This document shows positions 26,541 to 34,665 of a stretch of DNA of 64,000 nt, one piece after another. Numbering within the stretch: position 1 is the first letter of the stretch; every line of letters begins with the position of its first letter. The stretch is from Streptomyces sp. CNH099 (GTDB lineage Bacteria > Actinomycetota > Actinomycetes > Streptomycetales > Streptomycetaceae). Below the pieces are notes generated by a model. That model did no database searches and was not told where the DNA came from. It saw nothing but the letters and a program-made list of their open reading frames with translations. The position numbers and the translations under genes are program-made. The stretch lies in the NCBI GenBank assembly GCA_000514715.1, contig AZWL01000017.1, positions 102,385 through 166,384 of the forward strand, written 5' to 3'.

Positions 26541-27542
26541 TCAGTCCCGGTCGAGGATGTCCGAGCGGGCGATGAGGTAACCGAGTTGGGCCCGGCCGTT
26601 GCTGCCGAGGACGGTGGCGAGTTTGGCGATGTGGGCGCGGCAGGTGCGGACGTTCATCCCGAGCCGGTCGGCGATGACCTCGTCCACATGGCCCTCGACG
26701 AGGAGCCTGGCGATGCTTCGCTGCACGCCGGTGATCCCGTCCTGCTCCGGGGGTCTGTGGTGCACTTCCTCATCGAGTGGCGTGGCACTCTGCCACAGGT
26801 GATCGAAGACGCCCGCGAGATACTCGACCAGGCCGGGGATACGGATCTCCAGGGCGATGTGTCTGTTGTACATCACGGGGCGCTCTCGCTGCGCTGGAAT
26901 GAACGCCACCTTCCGGTCGATGATGATCAGGCGGTCGACGAGTTCCTCAAGCGTGCGCAACTCCATGTGTTCTTCGCCGATGCGCTCCTGGTACGCGAGG
27001 AGCCCGTAGCTGTGCCGGGCCGTGTGCTGGTACAGGCTGCGCACCCGCACGCCCCGCTCCACCAGCGGACGGACCCGGGCTATCGCCGTGCTGAGCACCT
27101 CAGGCGTGCGCCCGCCCCCGGGCTGCACCGTGAGCAGTTCCTTCTCACACTCCGCGGTCGCCTGAACGATCGTCGCGTCGATGTTGCTCACGCCGTGCAG
27201 CTCAGTCATCGCGCCGGTGGCCGGTGGGCGTTGCTCGCTCATCGCCAGGAACGGAGCGAAGGCGTCTGAAAGCGCGAGGGTCTGCTCCCGGCGCTCAAGG
27301 ATCTCCCGCTCGATGGGGTGCTCCAGCTGCGCCAGCACGGTCGAGGGAGGGACGGGGCGCAACCACTGGGAATCATCCAGGTCGGGGTGGAGAAGCGCCA
27401 GGTCGATCAGGCACGGTACGTCATCGACCTCTGCCCGGGAGACGCGACCTGCCCGCAGGGCCCTGGCGTACAGCTCTGCGCCTGCCTCACACAGGTCTGC
27501 GTATCCATGCGGATGCCCTGGTTGGTCATTTTTTATAACCAT
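26541..27542 (-). CDS. LuxR-HTH regulator, paralog 3 of a tandem triplet (first in operon)
   Basis: A 333-residue paralog, the first gene of the leftward unit. The N-terminal block is AELYARALRAGRVSRAEVDD. The central sensor keeps KELLTVQPGGGRTPEVLSTA and LIIIDRKVAFIPAQRERPVM, and has an extra insertion (VMYNRH) compared with paralogs 1 and 2. The LuxR HTH is at about 265-325 (QRSIARLLVEGHVDEVIADR). The start at 27542 has GGGACGG just upstream. It is divergent from the small secreted peptide gene at 27660. The shared 16-bp motif lies in the 117-base gap between them, so this regulator or its paralogs may control the peptide gene. Confidence 0.87.
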   Translation of the reverse strand: MVIKNDQPGHPHGYADLCEAGAELYARALRAGRVSRAEVDDVPCLIDLALLHPDLDDSQWLRPVPPSTVLAQLEHPIEREILERREQTLALSDAFAPFLAMSEQRPPATGAMTELHGVSNIDATIVQATAECEKELLTVQPGGGRTPEVLSTAIARVRPLVERGVRVRSLYQHTARHSYGLLAYQERIGEEHMELRTLEELVDRLIIIDRKVAFIPAQRERPVMYNRHIALEIRIPGLVEYLAGVFDHLWQSATPLDEEVHHRPPEQDGITGVQRSIARLLVEGHVDEVIADRLGMNVRTCRAHIAKLATVLGSNGRAQLGYLIARSDILDRD

Positions 27543-27567
27543 TTATCCGTCCCACAGGAAGATGTGA

Positions 27568-27583
27568 TTCAGGAACATGATGC
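27568..27583. promoter_or_regulatory. candidate shared operator copy 2
   Basis: TTCAGGAACATGATGC matches TTCAGGAAGATGATGC at 23875-23890 in 15 of 16 bases. A CAGGAA half-copy lies 15 bases earlier (27555-27560). It sits between the divergent regulator (27542) and peptide (27660) genes. Binding by the LuxR-HTH proteins is inference. Confidence 0.5.
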
Positions 27584-27659
27584 AGTGCAGAGGTGGTGTC
27601 TGACCTGTTGGTAGGGCACCTTCTTCAGAGGGAAGCAGAGAGCGAGGCCGGGGTTCCCT

Positions 27660-27818
27660 ATGAGAAGGAAGCTGATTTCGTGGGCTGTTGCCTTGGTTGC
27701 CGCGATTGCGGTGGGCGCTGCGGCCGGCCATCAGCAGGGTGTCGAAGACACTCACTGGGACGGCACAACCGATGAGGCTGCAACGGTCTATGTCCAACAA
27801 GACCCCGTCTGGACGTAG
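27660..27818 (+). CDS. small secreted peptide (52 residues)
   Basis: Too short for most gene finders. It starts MRRKLISWAVALVAAIAVGA: a basic N-end and a hydrophobic core of about 16 residues, ending AAAG as a likely signal peptidase site. The remaining about 28 residues are acidic and aromatic (GVEDTHWDGTTDEAATVYVQ, then QDPVWT) with no cysteine. Codon use shows normal third-position G/C bias only in part. It is divergent from three LuxR-HTH regulators and precedes the 96-residue Rieske-like gene by 23 bases. A secreted signalling peptide read by the neighbouring regulators is a reasonable hypothesis but unproven. The ribosome binding site is weak (GAGG about 13 bases upstream). Confidence 0.6.
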   Translation: MRRKLISWAVALVAAIAVGAAAGHQQGVEDTHWDGTTDEAATVYVQQDPVWT

Positions 27819-27841
27819 ATGACTCAGACATAGGTGAAGGG

Positions 27842-28132
27842 ATGAACACAGACGACCGCCGAAAGATGGAGAACCAGTGGCTCTCCATCGATCTCGCTAC
27901 GGCGGTTCCCCAACCCGGGGACAGGATGACGGTGGCCCTGCTGGGCGAACCGATCACCATCCTTCGTGACCGGGGTGGGAGCGTCCGGGCCTTCCGCCGG
28001 AGGTCAGGGCGGTATGTACGCTGCGTGGTGCGCTGCGGCGTGATCTTCGTCAATCTTGGCGAAGAGGATCACGTCCCCGTAGCGGCCGAGGGCGTACCGG
28101 ATAGCGAGAGCATCACCCCCCACTGTGCCTGA
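27842..28132 (+). CDS. small protein resembling a Rieske-oxygenase domain without cluster ligands
   Basis: A 96-residue protein with AGGTGAAGGG directly before the ATG. The central stretch TVALLGEPITILRDRGGSVR resembles the start of the Rieske domain of ring-hydroxylating oxygenases. RCGVIFVNLGEEDHVPV resembles the segment just after that domain. The intervening C-x-H ... C-x2-H ligand loops are missing, so no 2Fe-2S cluster can form. It may be a shortened, repurposed domain or a decayed gene. It follows the secreted peptide gene by 23 bases and precedes a strong terminator, so the two likely form one transcript. The family assignment is tentative. Confidence 0.55.
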   Translation: MNTDDRRKMENQWLSIDLATAVPQPGDRMTVALLGEPITILRDRGGSVRAFRRRSGRYVRCVVRCGVIFVNLGEEDHVPVAAEGVPDSESITPHCA

Positions 28133-28174
28133 CCGGGCGGTATCCCCCGTGTCCAGATCGCCCGAGGGCACACC

Positions 28175-28217
28175 AGCGGTGCCATCGCGGACGCAACCCC
28201 GCGATGGCACCGCTTTT
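28175..28217 (+). terminator. strong rho-independent terminator
   Basis: AGCGGTGCCATCGCGG (28175-28190) pairs perfectly over 16 bp with CCGCGATGGCACCGCT (28199-28214) across an 8-base loop, followed by TTTT. It ends the peptide/Rieske-like transcript and insulates clpB. Confidence 0.92.
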
Positions 28218-28285
28218 GCGTGTCCGGACGCGCATGCTAGGGGTCGGTGACCGGCGCCCGGTGGCCTTGCCGGCGCCCGGTGGAG

Positions 28286-28306
28286 GTTGAGTGGAGTAGA
28301 CTCAAC
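28286..28306 (+). promoter_or_regulatory. HAIR element (HspR operator) upstream of clpB
   Basis: GTTGAGT-N7-ACTCAAC is a perfect inverted repeat and matches the HAIR consensus except at the outermost base pair. It is about 92 bases before clpB. HspR encoded at 20026 would couple clpB to the dnaK operon. Confidence 0.85.
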
Positions 28307-28397
28307 TTAGCTTACGTCGCCTCAGGCACGCCGAGCGTGGGCCGAGGCGCCGAGGCGCATCCGATACCGGCACCCCGGCAAGGAGGGGCACACAGCA

Positions 28398-31004
28398 GTG
28401 GACGCGGAGCTGACCAACAAGAGCCAGGAAGCGATCGCCGGCGCCAACAGCCGCGCGGTGTCCGGCGGCCACCCGGACATCACCCCCGTGCACCTGCTGC
28501 TCGCGCTGCTGGAAGTGGAGGACAACGAGAACCTCCAGGATCTGCTCGCCGCCGTCGACGCCGACCAGGCCGCCGTGCGGTCCGGGGCGGAGGCGCTGCT
28601 CGGCGGGCTGCCCAGCGTGCAGGGGGCCACCGTGTCGCCGCCGCAGGCCGACCGGGAGCTGCTGGCCGTCGTCGCCGACGCCGCCGCGCGGGCGAAGAAG
28701 CTGGACGACCAGTACGTGTCGACCGAGCACCTGCTCATCGGGGTGGCCGCCGAGGGCGGGCCGGCCAAGGAGCTGCTGAAGAAGCAGGGGGTGACCGCCA
28801 AGGGGCTTGTGCAGGCGTTCGAGAAGATCCGCGGGGACAGGCGGGTGACCACCAAGAACCCCGAGAGCACCTACCAGGCGCTCGGGAAGTTCGGCACCGA
28901 CCTCACCGCCGCCGCGCGCGACGGCAAGCTGGACCCCGTCATCGGGCGGGACCAGGAGATCCGGCGCGTCGTGCAGGTCCTCTCCCGGCGTACGAAGAAC
29001 AACCCCGTGCTCATCGGCGAACCCGGCGTCGGCAAGACCGCCGTCGTGGAGGGGCTCGCGCAGCGGATCGTGAAGGGCGACGTACCGGAGAGCCTGAAGA
29101 ACAAGCGGCTCGTCGCGCTCGACCTGGGCGCCATGGTGGCCGGGGCGAAGTACCGGGGCGAGTTCGAGGAGCGGCTGAAGACCGTGCTCGCCGAGATCCG
29201 GGAGAGCGAAGGCCAGGTCATCACGTTCATCGACGAGCTGCACACCGTCGTCGGCGCCGGCGCGGGCGGGGAGTCCGCGATGGACGCCGGCAACATGCTC
29301 AAGCCCATGCTCGCCCGCGGCGAGCTGCGCATGGTGGGCGCCACCACCCTCGACGAGTACCGCGAGCGGATCGAGAAGGACGCCGCCCTGGAGCGCCGCT
29401 TCCAGCAGGTGCTGGTGGCCGAGCCCACCGTCGAGGACACCATCGCCATCCTCCGCGGCCTCAAGGGGCGCTACGAGGCGCACCACAAGGTCGTCATCGC
29501 CGACTCCGCGCTCGTCGGCGCCGCCACCCTCTCCGACCGGTACATCACCTCGCGCTTCCTCCCCGACAAGGCCATCGACCTCGTCGACGAGGCCGCCTCC
29601 CGGCTCCGTATGGAGATCGACTCTTCTCCTACTGAGATCGACGAACTGCAGCGTGCGGTCGACCGCCTCCGCATGGAGGAGCTGGCGCTGAAGAACGAGT
29701 CCGACATCGCCTCCCGCGAGCGGCTGGAGCGGCTGCAGCGCGACCTCGCGGACAAGGAGGAGGAACTGCGCGGCCTCACCGCCCGCTGGGAGAAGGAGAA
29801 GCAGGGGCTCAACCGGGTCGGCGAGCTGAAGGAGCGGCTGGACGAGCTGCGCGGCACCGCCGAGCGCGCGCAGCGCGACGGCGACTTCGACACCGCCTCC
29901 AAGCTCCTCTACGGCGAACTGCCCGCCCTGGAGCGCGAGCTGGAGGAGGCGTCCGCCGTCGAGGAGGAGGTCAAGCGGGACACGATGGTCAAGGAGGAGG
30001 TCGGCTCCGACGACATCGCCGACGTCATCTCCTCCTGGACCGGCATCCCCGCCGGCCGGCTGCTGGAGGGCGAGACGCAGAAGCTGCTGCGGATGGAGGA
30101 GGAGCTGGGCCGGCGCCTCGTCGGCCAGGACGAGGCGGTACGGGCCGTCTCCGACGCCGTACGCCGCACCCGCGCCGGCATCGCCGACCCCAACCGGCCG
30201 ACGGGCTCGTTCCTCTTCCTCGGCCCCACGGGCGTCGGCAAGACCGAGCTGGCCAAGGCGCTGGCGGACTTCCTCTTCGACGACGAGCGGGCCATGGTCC
30301 GCATCGACATGAGCGAGTACGGCGAGAAGCACGCCGTCTCCCGCCTGGTCGGCGCGCCGCCGGGCTACGTCGGGTACGAGGAGGGCGGCCAGCTCACCGA
30401 GGCCGTCCGGCGGCGCCCGTACTCGGTGATCCTGCTGGACGAGATGGAGAAGGCGCACAGCGAGGTCTTCGACATCCTGCTGCAGGTGCTCGACGACGGC
30501 CGGCTGACGGACGGCCAGGGCCGCACCGTCGACTTCCGCAACACCATCCTCATCCTCACCTCCAACCTCGGCTCCACCTTCCTCGTCGACCCGATGATCA
30601 AGGACGAGCAGAAGCGGGAGGGGGTGCTGGAGACGGTGCGGAAGGTCTTCCGGCCCGAGTTCCTCAACCGGCTCGACGACCTCGTCGTCTTCAACGCCCT
30701 CGGCGGCGACCAGCTCCGGCGCATCGCCGGTCTCCAGGTCGCCCATCTGCAGGAGCGGCTCGCCGAGCGCCGGCTCACGCTGCAGGTCAGCGACGCGGCG
30801 CTGGACTGGCTCGCGCGCCTCGGCGTACCGGAGGACGAGGCGGAGCCCGACCTCAGCTACGGGGCGCGGCCGCTGCGGCGGCTGGTGCAGACGGCGATCG
30901 GCGACCAGCTGGCGAGGGAGATCCTGGCGGGCGAGGTGCGGGACGGGGACACGGTGCGGGTGGACGTCTTCGCCGACCACCTGCTCGTCGGCCCCGCGCT
31001 GTAG
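28398..31004 (+). CDS. clpB: ATP-dependent disaggregase ClpB
   Basis: An 868-residue Hsp100. It has an N-terminal Clp repeat domain (about 1-140), AAA+ module 1 with Walker A GEPGVGKT (about 207-214), and the middle coiled coil (about 400-530, e.g. ELALKNESDIASRERLERLQ) that binds DnaK. AAA+ module 2 has GPTGVGKT (about 609-616), then the C-terminal domain. It dissolves protein aggregates together with DnaK-DnaJ-GrpE. The GTG at 28398 has AAGGAGG upstream with about 10 bases spacing. A HAIR site upstream indicates HspR repression. Length is typical. Confidence 0.98.
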   Translation: MDAELTNKSQEAIAGANSRAVSGGHPDITPVHLLLALLEVEDNENLQDLLAAVDADQAAVRSGAEALLGGLPSVQGATVSPPQADRELLAVVADAAARAKKLDDQYVSTEHLLIGVAAEGGPAKELLKKQGVTAKGLVQAFEKIRGDRRVTTKNPESTYQALGKFGTDLTAAARDGKLDPVIGRDQEIRRVVQVLSRRTKNNPVLIGEPGVGKTAVVEGLAQRIVKGDVPESLKNKRLVALDLGAMVAGAKYRGEFEERLKTVLAEIRESEGQVITFIDELHTVVGAGAGGESAMDAGNMLKPMLARGELRMVGATTLDEYRERIEKDAALERRFQQVLVAEPTVEDTIAILRGLKGRYEAHHKVVIADSALVGAATLSDRYITSRFLPDKAIDLVDEAASRLRMEIDSSPTEIDELQRAVDRLRMEELALKNESDIASRERLERLQRDLADKEEELRGLTARWEKEKQGLNRVGELKERLDELRGTAERAQRDGDFDTASKLLYGELPALERELEEASAVEEEVKRDTMVKEEVGSDDIADVISSWTGIPAGRLLEGETQKLLRMEEELGRRLVGQDEAVRAVSDAVRRTRAGIADPNRPTGSFLFLGPTGVGKTELAKALADFLFDDERAMVRIDMSEYGEKHAVSRLVGAPPGYVGYEEGGQLTEAVRRRPYSVILLDEMEKAHSEVFDILLQVLDDGRLTDGQGRTVDFRNTILILTSNLGSTFLVDPMIKDEQKREGVLETVRKVFRPEFLNRLDDLVVFNALGGDQLRRIAGLQVAHLQERLAERRLTLQVSDAALDWLARLGVPEDEAEPDLSYGARPLRRLVQTAIGDQLAREILAGEVRDGDTVRVDVFADHLLVGPAL

Positions 31005-31051
31005 GCGGGCGGGCGGCGGCGCGGCGGTCGGGGCCGGGGGCTGGGCGGTTG

Positions 31052-31089
31052 CCGCTACGGCGGCGGGGGGTGTTCCGCCGTCGTAGCGG
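31052..31089 (+). terminator. hairpin terminator after clpB
   Basis: CCGCTACGGCGGCGG (31052-31066) pairs with CCGCCGTCGTAGCGG (31075-31089), 14 of 15 bp, around GGGGTGTT. It lies 48 bases after the clpB stop. Confidence 0.75.
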
Positions 31090-31175
31090 GTTGTCCACAG
31101 GGTGTCGTTGCCGGGTTGCGGGCACGGCCCCCCGGTGGGGGAGGATGGGCGGGAACCGTTCGAAGGGAACCCCAC

Positions 31176-31754
31176 GTGAGCATCGACCCGTCCTCGATTC
31201 CGAATTTCGGGGGCAAGCAGCCCGAATCCCGCGGCAGCGGTGGCCCGCAGGGGCCCATCGTGCCGGACCAGGACCTGGTCAAGCAGCTCCTGGACCAGAT
31301 GGAGCTGAAGTACGTCGTCGACGAGGAGGGGGACCTCGCGGCGCCGTGGGAGCAGTTCCGCACGTACTTCATGTTCCGCGGCGAGGCAGAGCAGCAGCTC
31401 TACTCCGTCCGGACCTTCTACGACCGGCAGCACGAGCTGGACGCCAAGCCGCAGCTGCTGGAGGCCATCGACGACTGGAACCGCCGCACGCTGTGGCCGA
31501 AGGTCTACACGCACACGCACGACGACGGCTCCGTCCGGCTGATCGGCGAGGCGCAGATGCTGATCGGCACGGGCGTGGCGCTGGAGCACTTCGTGTCGAG
31601 CACCGTCAGCTGGGTGCGGGCTTCGATCGAGTTCGACAAGTGGCTCGTGGAGACGCTCGGGCTGCAGCAGGAGGTGGACCTCGAAAAGCCGGATGACGCC
31701 GGTGGCGACGCGGGCGGCGCGGACGACGACGGCGACGGGCCGAAGCCGGCCTGA
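31176..31754 (+). CDS. YbjN domain-containing protein
   Basis: A 192-residue cytoplasmic protein. After a flexible N-end (VSIDPSSIPNFGGKQPESRG) it has the YbjN fold from about residue 30 to 165 (LVKQLLDQMELKYVVDEEGD, then YDRQHELDAKPQLLEAIDDW and VWALEHFV-type helices). The fold resembles type III secretion chaperones. The acidic C-terminus (DDAGGDAGGADDDGDG) is disordered. The frame extends upstream, but the GTG at 31176 with GAAGGGAA before it fits alignment of the family. Function in streptomycetes is unknown; position after clpB is, as I recall, conserved. Confidence 0.88.
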   Translation: MSIDPSSIPNFGGKQPESRGSGGPQGPIVPDQDLVKQLLDQMELKYVVDEEGDLAAPWEQFRTYFMFRGEAEQQLYSVRTFYDRQHELDAKPQLLEAIDDWNRRTLWPKVYTHTHDDGSVRLIGEAQMLIGTGVALEHFVSSTVSWVRASIEFDKWLVETLGLQQEVDLEKPDDAGGDAGGADDDGDGPKPA

Positions 31755-31877
31755 CGGCAGGACGGCGCGCGCCGCGGTCGGCCGGGGCGCCGGTCGGCGT
31801 CGGGGCGGCCGGTCGGCGGACGGCCGGGGCGCGGGCGTCCGGGCGCGGGGCCGGTCGGGTCCGCGTCGGTGGGCCGG

Positions 31878-32738
31878 TCACGCGTCCGTCAGCGCCGCGC
31901 ACAGCGCCTTGTACGCCTCCGTGCCCGGTGTGACCGGCGCGTAGTGGCCGGTGCCGGGCAGCTCCCGCAGCTGCGCCCCCACGGCGCGGGCGTAGCGGCG
32001 GGACAGCTCCGCCGGTACGTCGGCGTCGGCCTCGCCGTGGACCAGCACCACCGGCGCGGTGGGGGCCGGCATCCGCATCGGGTCGGTCTCGTCGAGCCGC
32101 TCGGCCACCCGGTCGGCGCCGCCGAGGAGTCCGGCGACGGCGCCGTCGCTCAGGTCCAGCTCGTGGGCCCGGGCCAGGTCCGCGACGGCGGCGACGCCGA
32201 CGACGCGGGAGACGGCGGTGGGGCACCGCGAGGCGGCCCAGAGCGCGAGGTGGCCGCCCGCGGAGTGCCCGGCGAGCACCACGGGCCCGGCGCCGGGCAG
32301 CGCGGCGAGGGCCGGCGGCAGGTCGTCGAACGTCGCGGGGAACCCGCCTCCGCCGTCGCCCGCCGCGGCTCCGCCGTCTGCACCCGTCCCGCCCCGCGGG
32401 CCGGCGGTGCTGCCCCGGCCGCCCTCCGCGGCGCCGCCCGCGCCCGGCCCGCCCGCCGCGGGCGCCCCCGCACCCACCCGGCGGTACTCGACCAGCGCCA
32501 CGCACCGCTCCAGGTCCGCCGCCAGCGCCGCCGCCAGCGGCGTCAGATAGGTCCGGTCGTAGCGCTCCCGCCAGAAGCCGCCGTGCAGCAGCGCGACGAC
32601 CGGCCGCGCCGTCTCGTCCCCGTACAGGTCGACGACCTGCGAGGGATGGTCCCCGTACGCGAAGGTGCGCGCGGGCGCCACCCGCGGCAGGGCGAACAGC
32701 GCCCGCGCCTCGTCGTCCACCTCGTCAACGGCCGTCAT
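31878..32738 (-). CDS. kynB: alpha/beta hydrolase, probable kynurenine formamidase
   Basis: A 286-residue alpha/beta hydrolase. It has the HGGFW oxyanion motif after PVVALL (about residue 50), the nucleophile elbow GHSAGG (about 145) and a late catalytic pair (VHGEADADVP, then GTGHYAPVTPG). HGGxW is typical of arylformamidase-like and carboxylesterase-like members. An unusual Gly/Ala-rich insertion (about 90-125, GGPGAGGAAEGGRG) interrupts the fold. GGAGG precedes the ATG. Kynureninase and tryptophan dioxygenase genes lie about 2-4 kb to the right on the same strand, and no other formamidase is in sight. The assignment to N-formylkynurenine hydrolysis therefore rests on context; a general esterase remains possible. 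Confidence 0.65.
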   Translation of the reverse strand: MTAVDEVDDEARALFALPRVAPARTFAYGDHPSQVVDLYGDETARPVVALLHGGFWRERYDRTYLTPLAAALAADLERCVALVEYRRVGAGAPAAGGPGAGGAAEGGRGSTAGPRGGTGADGGAAAGDGGGGFPATFDDLPPALAALPGAGPVVLAGHSAGGHLALWAASRCPTAVSRVVGVAAVADLARAHELDLSDGAVAGLLGGADRVAERLDETDPMRMPAPTAPVVLVHGEADADVPAELSRRYARAVGAQLRELPGTGHYAPVTPGTEAYKALCAALTDA

Positions 32739-33019
32739 GTGTACCTCCGGGCAAGTCTGCGGGGCATGGAGCTGCGGTGCGCCGTCAGGGGGATCGTAAT
32801 GCTCCGGCGCACGGTCGGCGGGGAGCCACCGCCTGCTGTCGAGGCTCGGTGAGGGCGGCATGGGCCGACCCTCGGGGAGTGGCTGTTCCTCGGCCCCGGC
32901 GCCGCCGCCCCGGCGACCTGAGGCGTCCCCGAAGCCGCCCGGGCCTGGCCGGTTGCCCGAGGGCGAGGGTGAAGTTCCGGGTACGGGTGGACGCGGGGGC
33001 GGCGGCCCTTGGCCATGCC

Positions 33020-33631
33020 CTACGACGCCGGGGACTTGCGGGCCGACGTCACCTGGCAGGAATAGACCAGCCTGTCGTTGGTGGTGTACGAGGTCTCCGC
33101 CTGGACGGTGCGGTCGCCGCCGGCGTTGACCGTCACGTTGTCGAGGCGGGAGTCGATAGTTTTGCTGGCCACCGTGGAGTTGGGGTAGCGGCCGACCTTG
33201 AACACCACCGTGAAGGTGTAGCGGAAGGCGTAGTCGTTGGAGGCGTTCTGGATGGCGACGTCGTAGGACATCCGGCCTGTGCTCCGTTCGTAGCGGCAGT
33301 TCTGGCCGATGACCTCGCTGGTGGCGTCCGAGTTGTACGTCGGCCGCCCCGTCGGGCTGCTTTCGCTGCCGCTGGTGCCGCCGGAGGTCAGTCCTGAGGA
33401 CCCGCTCGACCCGCCGGACAACGTACCGGACGAGGTACCCGCCGACGTACCCGGGGCGTCGGGCAGTCCGGTGGGCCGCAGCGACGGGTCGAGTGAAGGC
33501 ATGGTCGGCGGCGCGGGTGCGTCGCCGGTCCCGCCGAAAGCCTTGTCCCTCGGATCGTCCGTGCAGGCGGAGAGCGTGGCGATGGCGGTGAGAGCAAGGG
33601 CGGCGGCGCCGACGGCGCGACGAATACGCAT
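33020..33631 (-). CDS. secreted lipoprotein with Ser/Gly linker
   Basis: A 203-residue protein with a lipoprotein signal: basic MRIRR, then VGAAALALTAIATLSAC, lipobox LSAC with Cys at about 22. A long Pro/Ser/Gly/Thr linker (about 40-95) follows. The C-terminal about 100-residue beta-rich domain (YDVAIQNASNDYAFRYTFTV) resembles FxLYD or DUF4352-like extracellular immunoglobulin folds. Two cysteines remain in the mature domain (QNC and YSC). It would be anchored to the outer face of the membrane. Function is unknown. It is divergent from a proline-rich membrane protein gene. Confidence 0.85.
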   Translation of the reverse strand: MRIRRAVGAAALALTAIATLSACTDDPRDKAFGGTGDAPAPPTMPSLDPSLRPTGLPDAPGTSAGTSSGTLSGGSSGSSGLTSGGTSGSESSPTGRPTYNSDATSEVIGQNCRYERSTGRMSYDVAIQNASNDYAFRYTFTVVFKVGRYPNSTVASKTIDSRLDNVTVNAGGDRTVQAETSYTTNDRLVYSCQVTSARKSPAS

Positions 33632-33653
33632 GTGCTGATCCCCCGAGTATGGA

Positions 33654-33674
33654 ATTCCAGATTCCAGATTCGAG
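33654..33674. repeat. three tandem ATTCCAG-type heptamers upstream of the lipoprotein gene
   Basis: ATTCCAG, ATTCCAG and ATTCGAG occur back to back, 23-43 bases before the lipoprotein start and within the divergent promoter region. They could be a regulator site or a slippage product. Confidence 0.55.
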
Positions 33675-33925
33675 ACGGTATCCGACCGTCAAGAGAGTTC
33701 GGACAGTTGAAGGCTGAGGAGCCGAAGGCAGGTTATCCGATTGCCCTCGGGAATCTGTCGGAATCCCCGCCTGTAGCACGCCCGTTGCGTTCCCGTCTCC
33801 CGCCCGTCGCCCGCCACGGCAGGGAGCGGTGCCGCGCGAAGAACCGGGCTCCACAGCGGCCGGTCCCTTGGTACTTTGGCGCTCACGCAGGTGTACGTAT
33901 CGAGCACTTCAGCATCGGGGGATCC

Positions 33926-34570
33926 ATGAGCCAGCCCTGGCAGCCGTACCCGCCCCAGCACAACCCGTACGGCCAGCCCGCACCGCCGCAGCCGGGATAC
34001 GGCTATCCGGCCCCGCCTCAGCCCCAGGGCCCCTACCCGCCCCAGCAGCCCTACCCGCCCCAGCAGCCCATGCAGCCCATGCAGCCCGGCTACCCTTACG
34101 GACCGGGCTTCCCGCCCCCCGGCGGAGCCAGCCCCGGCAAGGCGTTCTTCCTCGCACTGCTCGTCTCCGGCGGCCTCTGCCTGGCCTACGCGGGCATGCT
34201 GCTCGCCAGCTACGAGGATCTCTCCCGCGTGGGCCTGCAGATCACCTATCTGCTCCTGGCCCTGGCGCTCGCGGCGGGCGTGGGTGCGGTGGCGGGCCGC
34301 ACCGGCGGCCGCAGCGCCGGTCCGCACGTACTGGCCGCCATCCTGGCCGCCTTGGGCGCGTTCTTCAGCGTCACCCACGGCTACGTGGCCGTCCTGCTCG
34401 ACGGCGGCGGCACCGACCTGCTCGAATCCATGCTGGAGCACGAGCCCATGGCCCCGGCCGAGTTCTGGTGGAAGCGCCTCAACGGCGGCGTCGCCCTCGC
34501 GGGCCTGGCCCTGGCGGCGGGGGGCGCGTTCGGCATGGCCAACATCATCGGCAAGAAGCGCCCGTTCTAG
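33926..34570 (+). CDS. proline/glutamine-rich N-tail membrane protein
   Basis: A 214-residue protein. Residues 1-75 are a Pro/Gln/Tyr-rich cytoplasmic tail with PYPPQQ repeats. Four hydrophobic segments follow (e.g. AFFLALLVSGGLCLAYAGML, YLLLALALAAGVGAVAG, VLAAILAALGAFFSVTHGY and VALAGLALAAGGAFGMANII). The ATG at 33926 follows CGGGGGATCC. The layout resembles many streptomycete DUF-type membrane proteins with interaction-prone tails, and I cannot name a family. It is divergent from the lipoprotein gene and convergent with the kynureninase gene. Confidence 0.85.
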   Translation: MSQPWQPYPPQHNPYGQPAPPQPGYGYPAPPQPQGPYPPQQPYPPQQPMQPMQPGYPYGPGFPPPGGASPGKAFFLALLVSGGLCLAYAGMLLASYEDLSRVGLQITYLLLALALAAGVGAVAGRTGGRSAGPHVLAAILAALGAFFSVTHGYVAVLLDGGGTDLLESMLEHEPMAPAEFWWKRLNGGVALAGLALAAGGAFGMANIIGKKRPF

Positions 34571-34665
34571 GATGCCGCTTGGGTGCGCACGTGGACGCAC
34601 TCCGGACGGGCGGCCGTCAGGGAAGCAGGAAACCCCGGCCCGCGAGGGTGAGGAAGCTCCCTCCT

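Noticed and set aside
28302..31589. 1095-codon minus-strand frame opposite clpB
   Set aside because: Leu/Val/Asp/Arg-rich antisense shadow of ClpB, no start signal and no domain.
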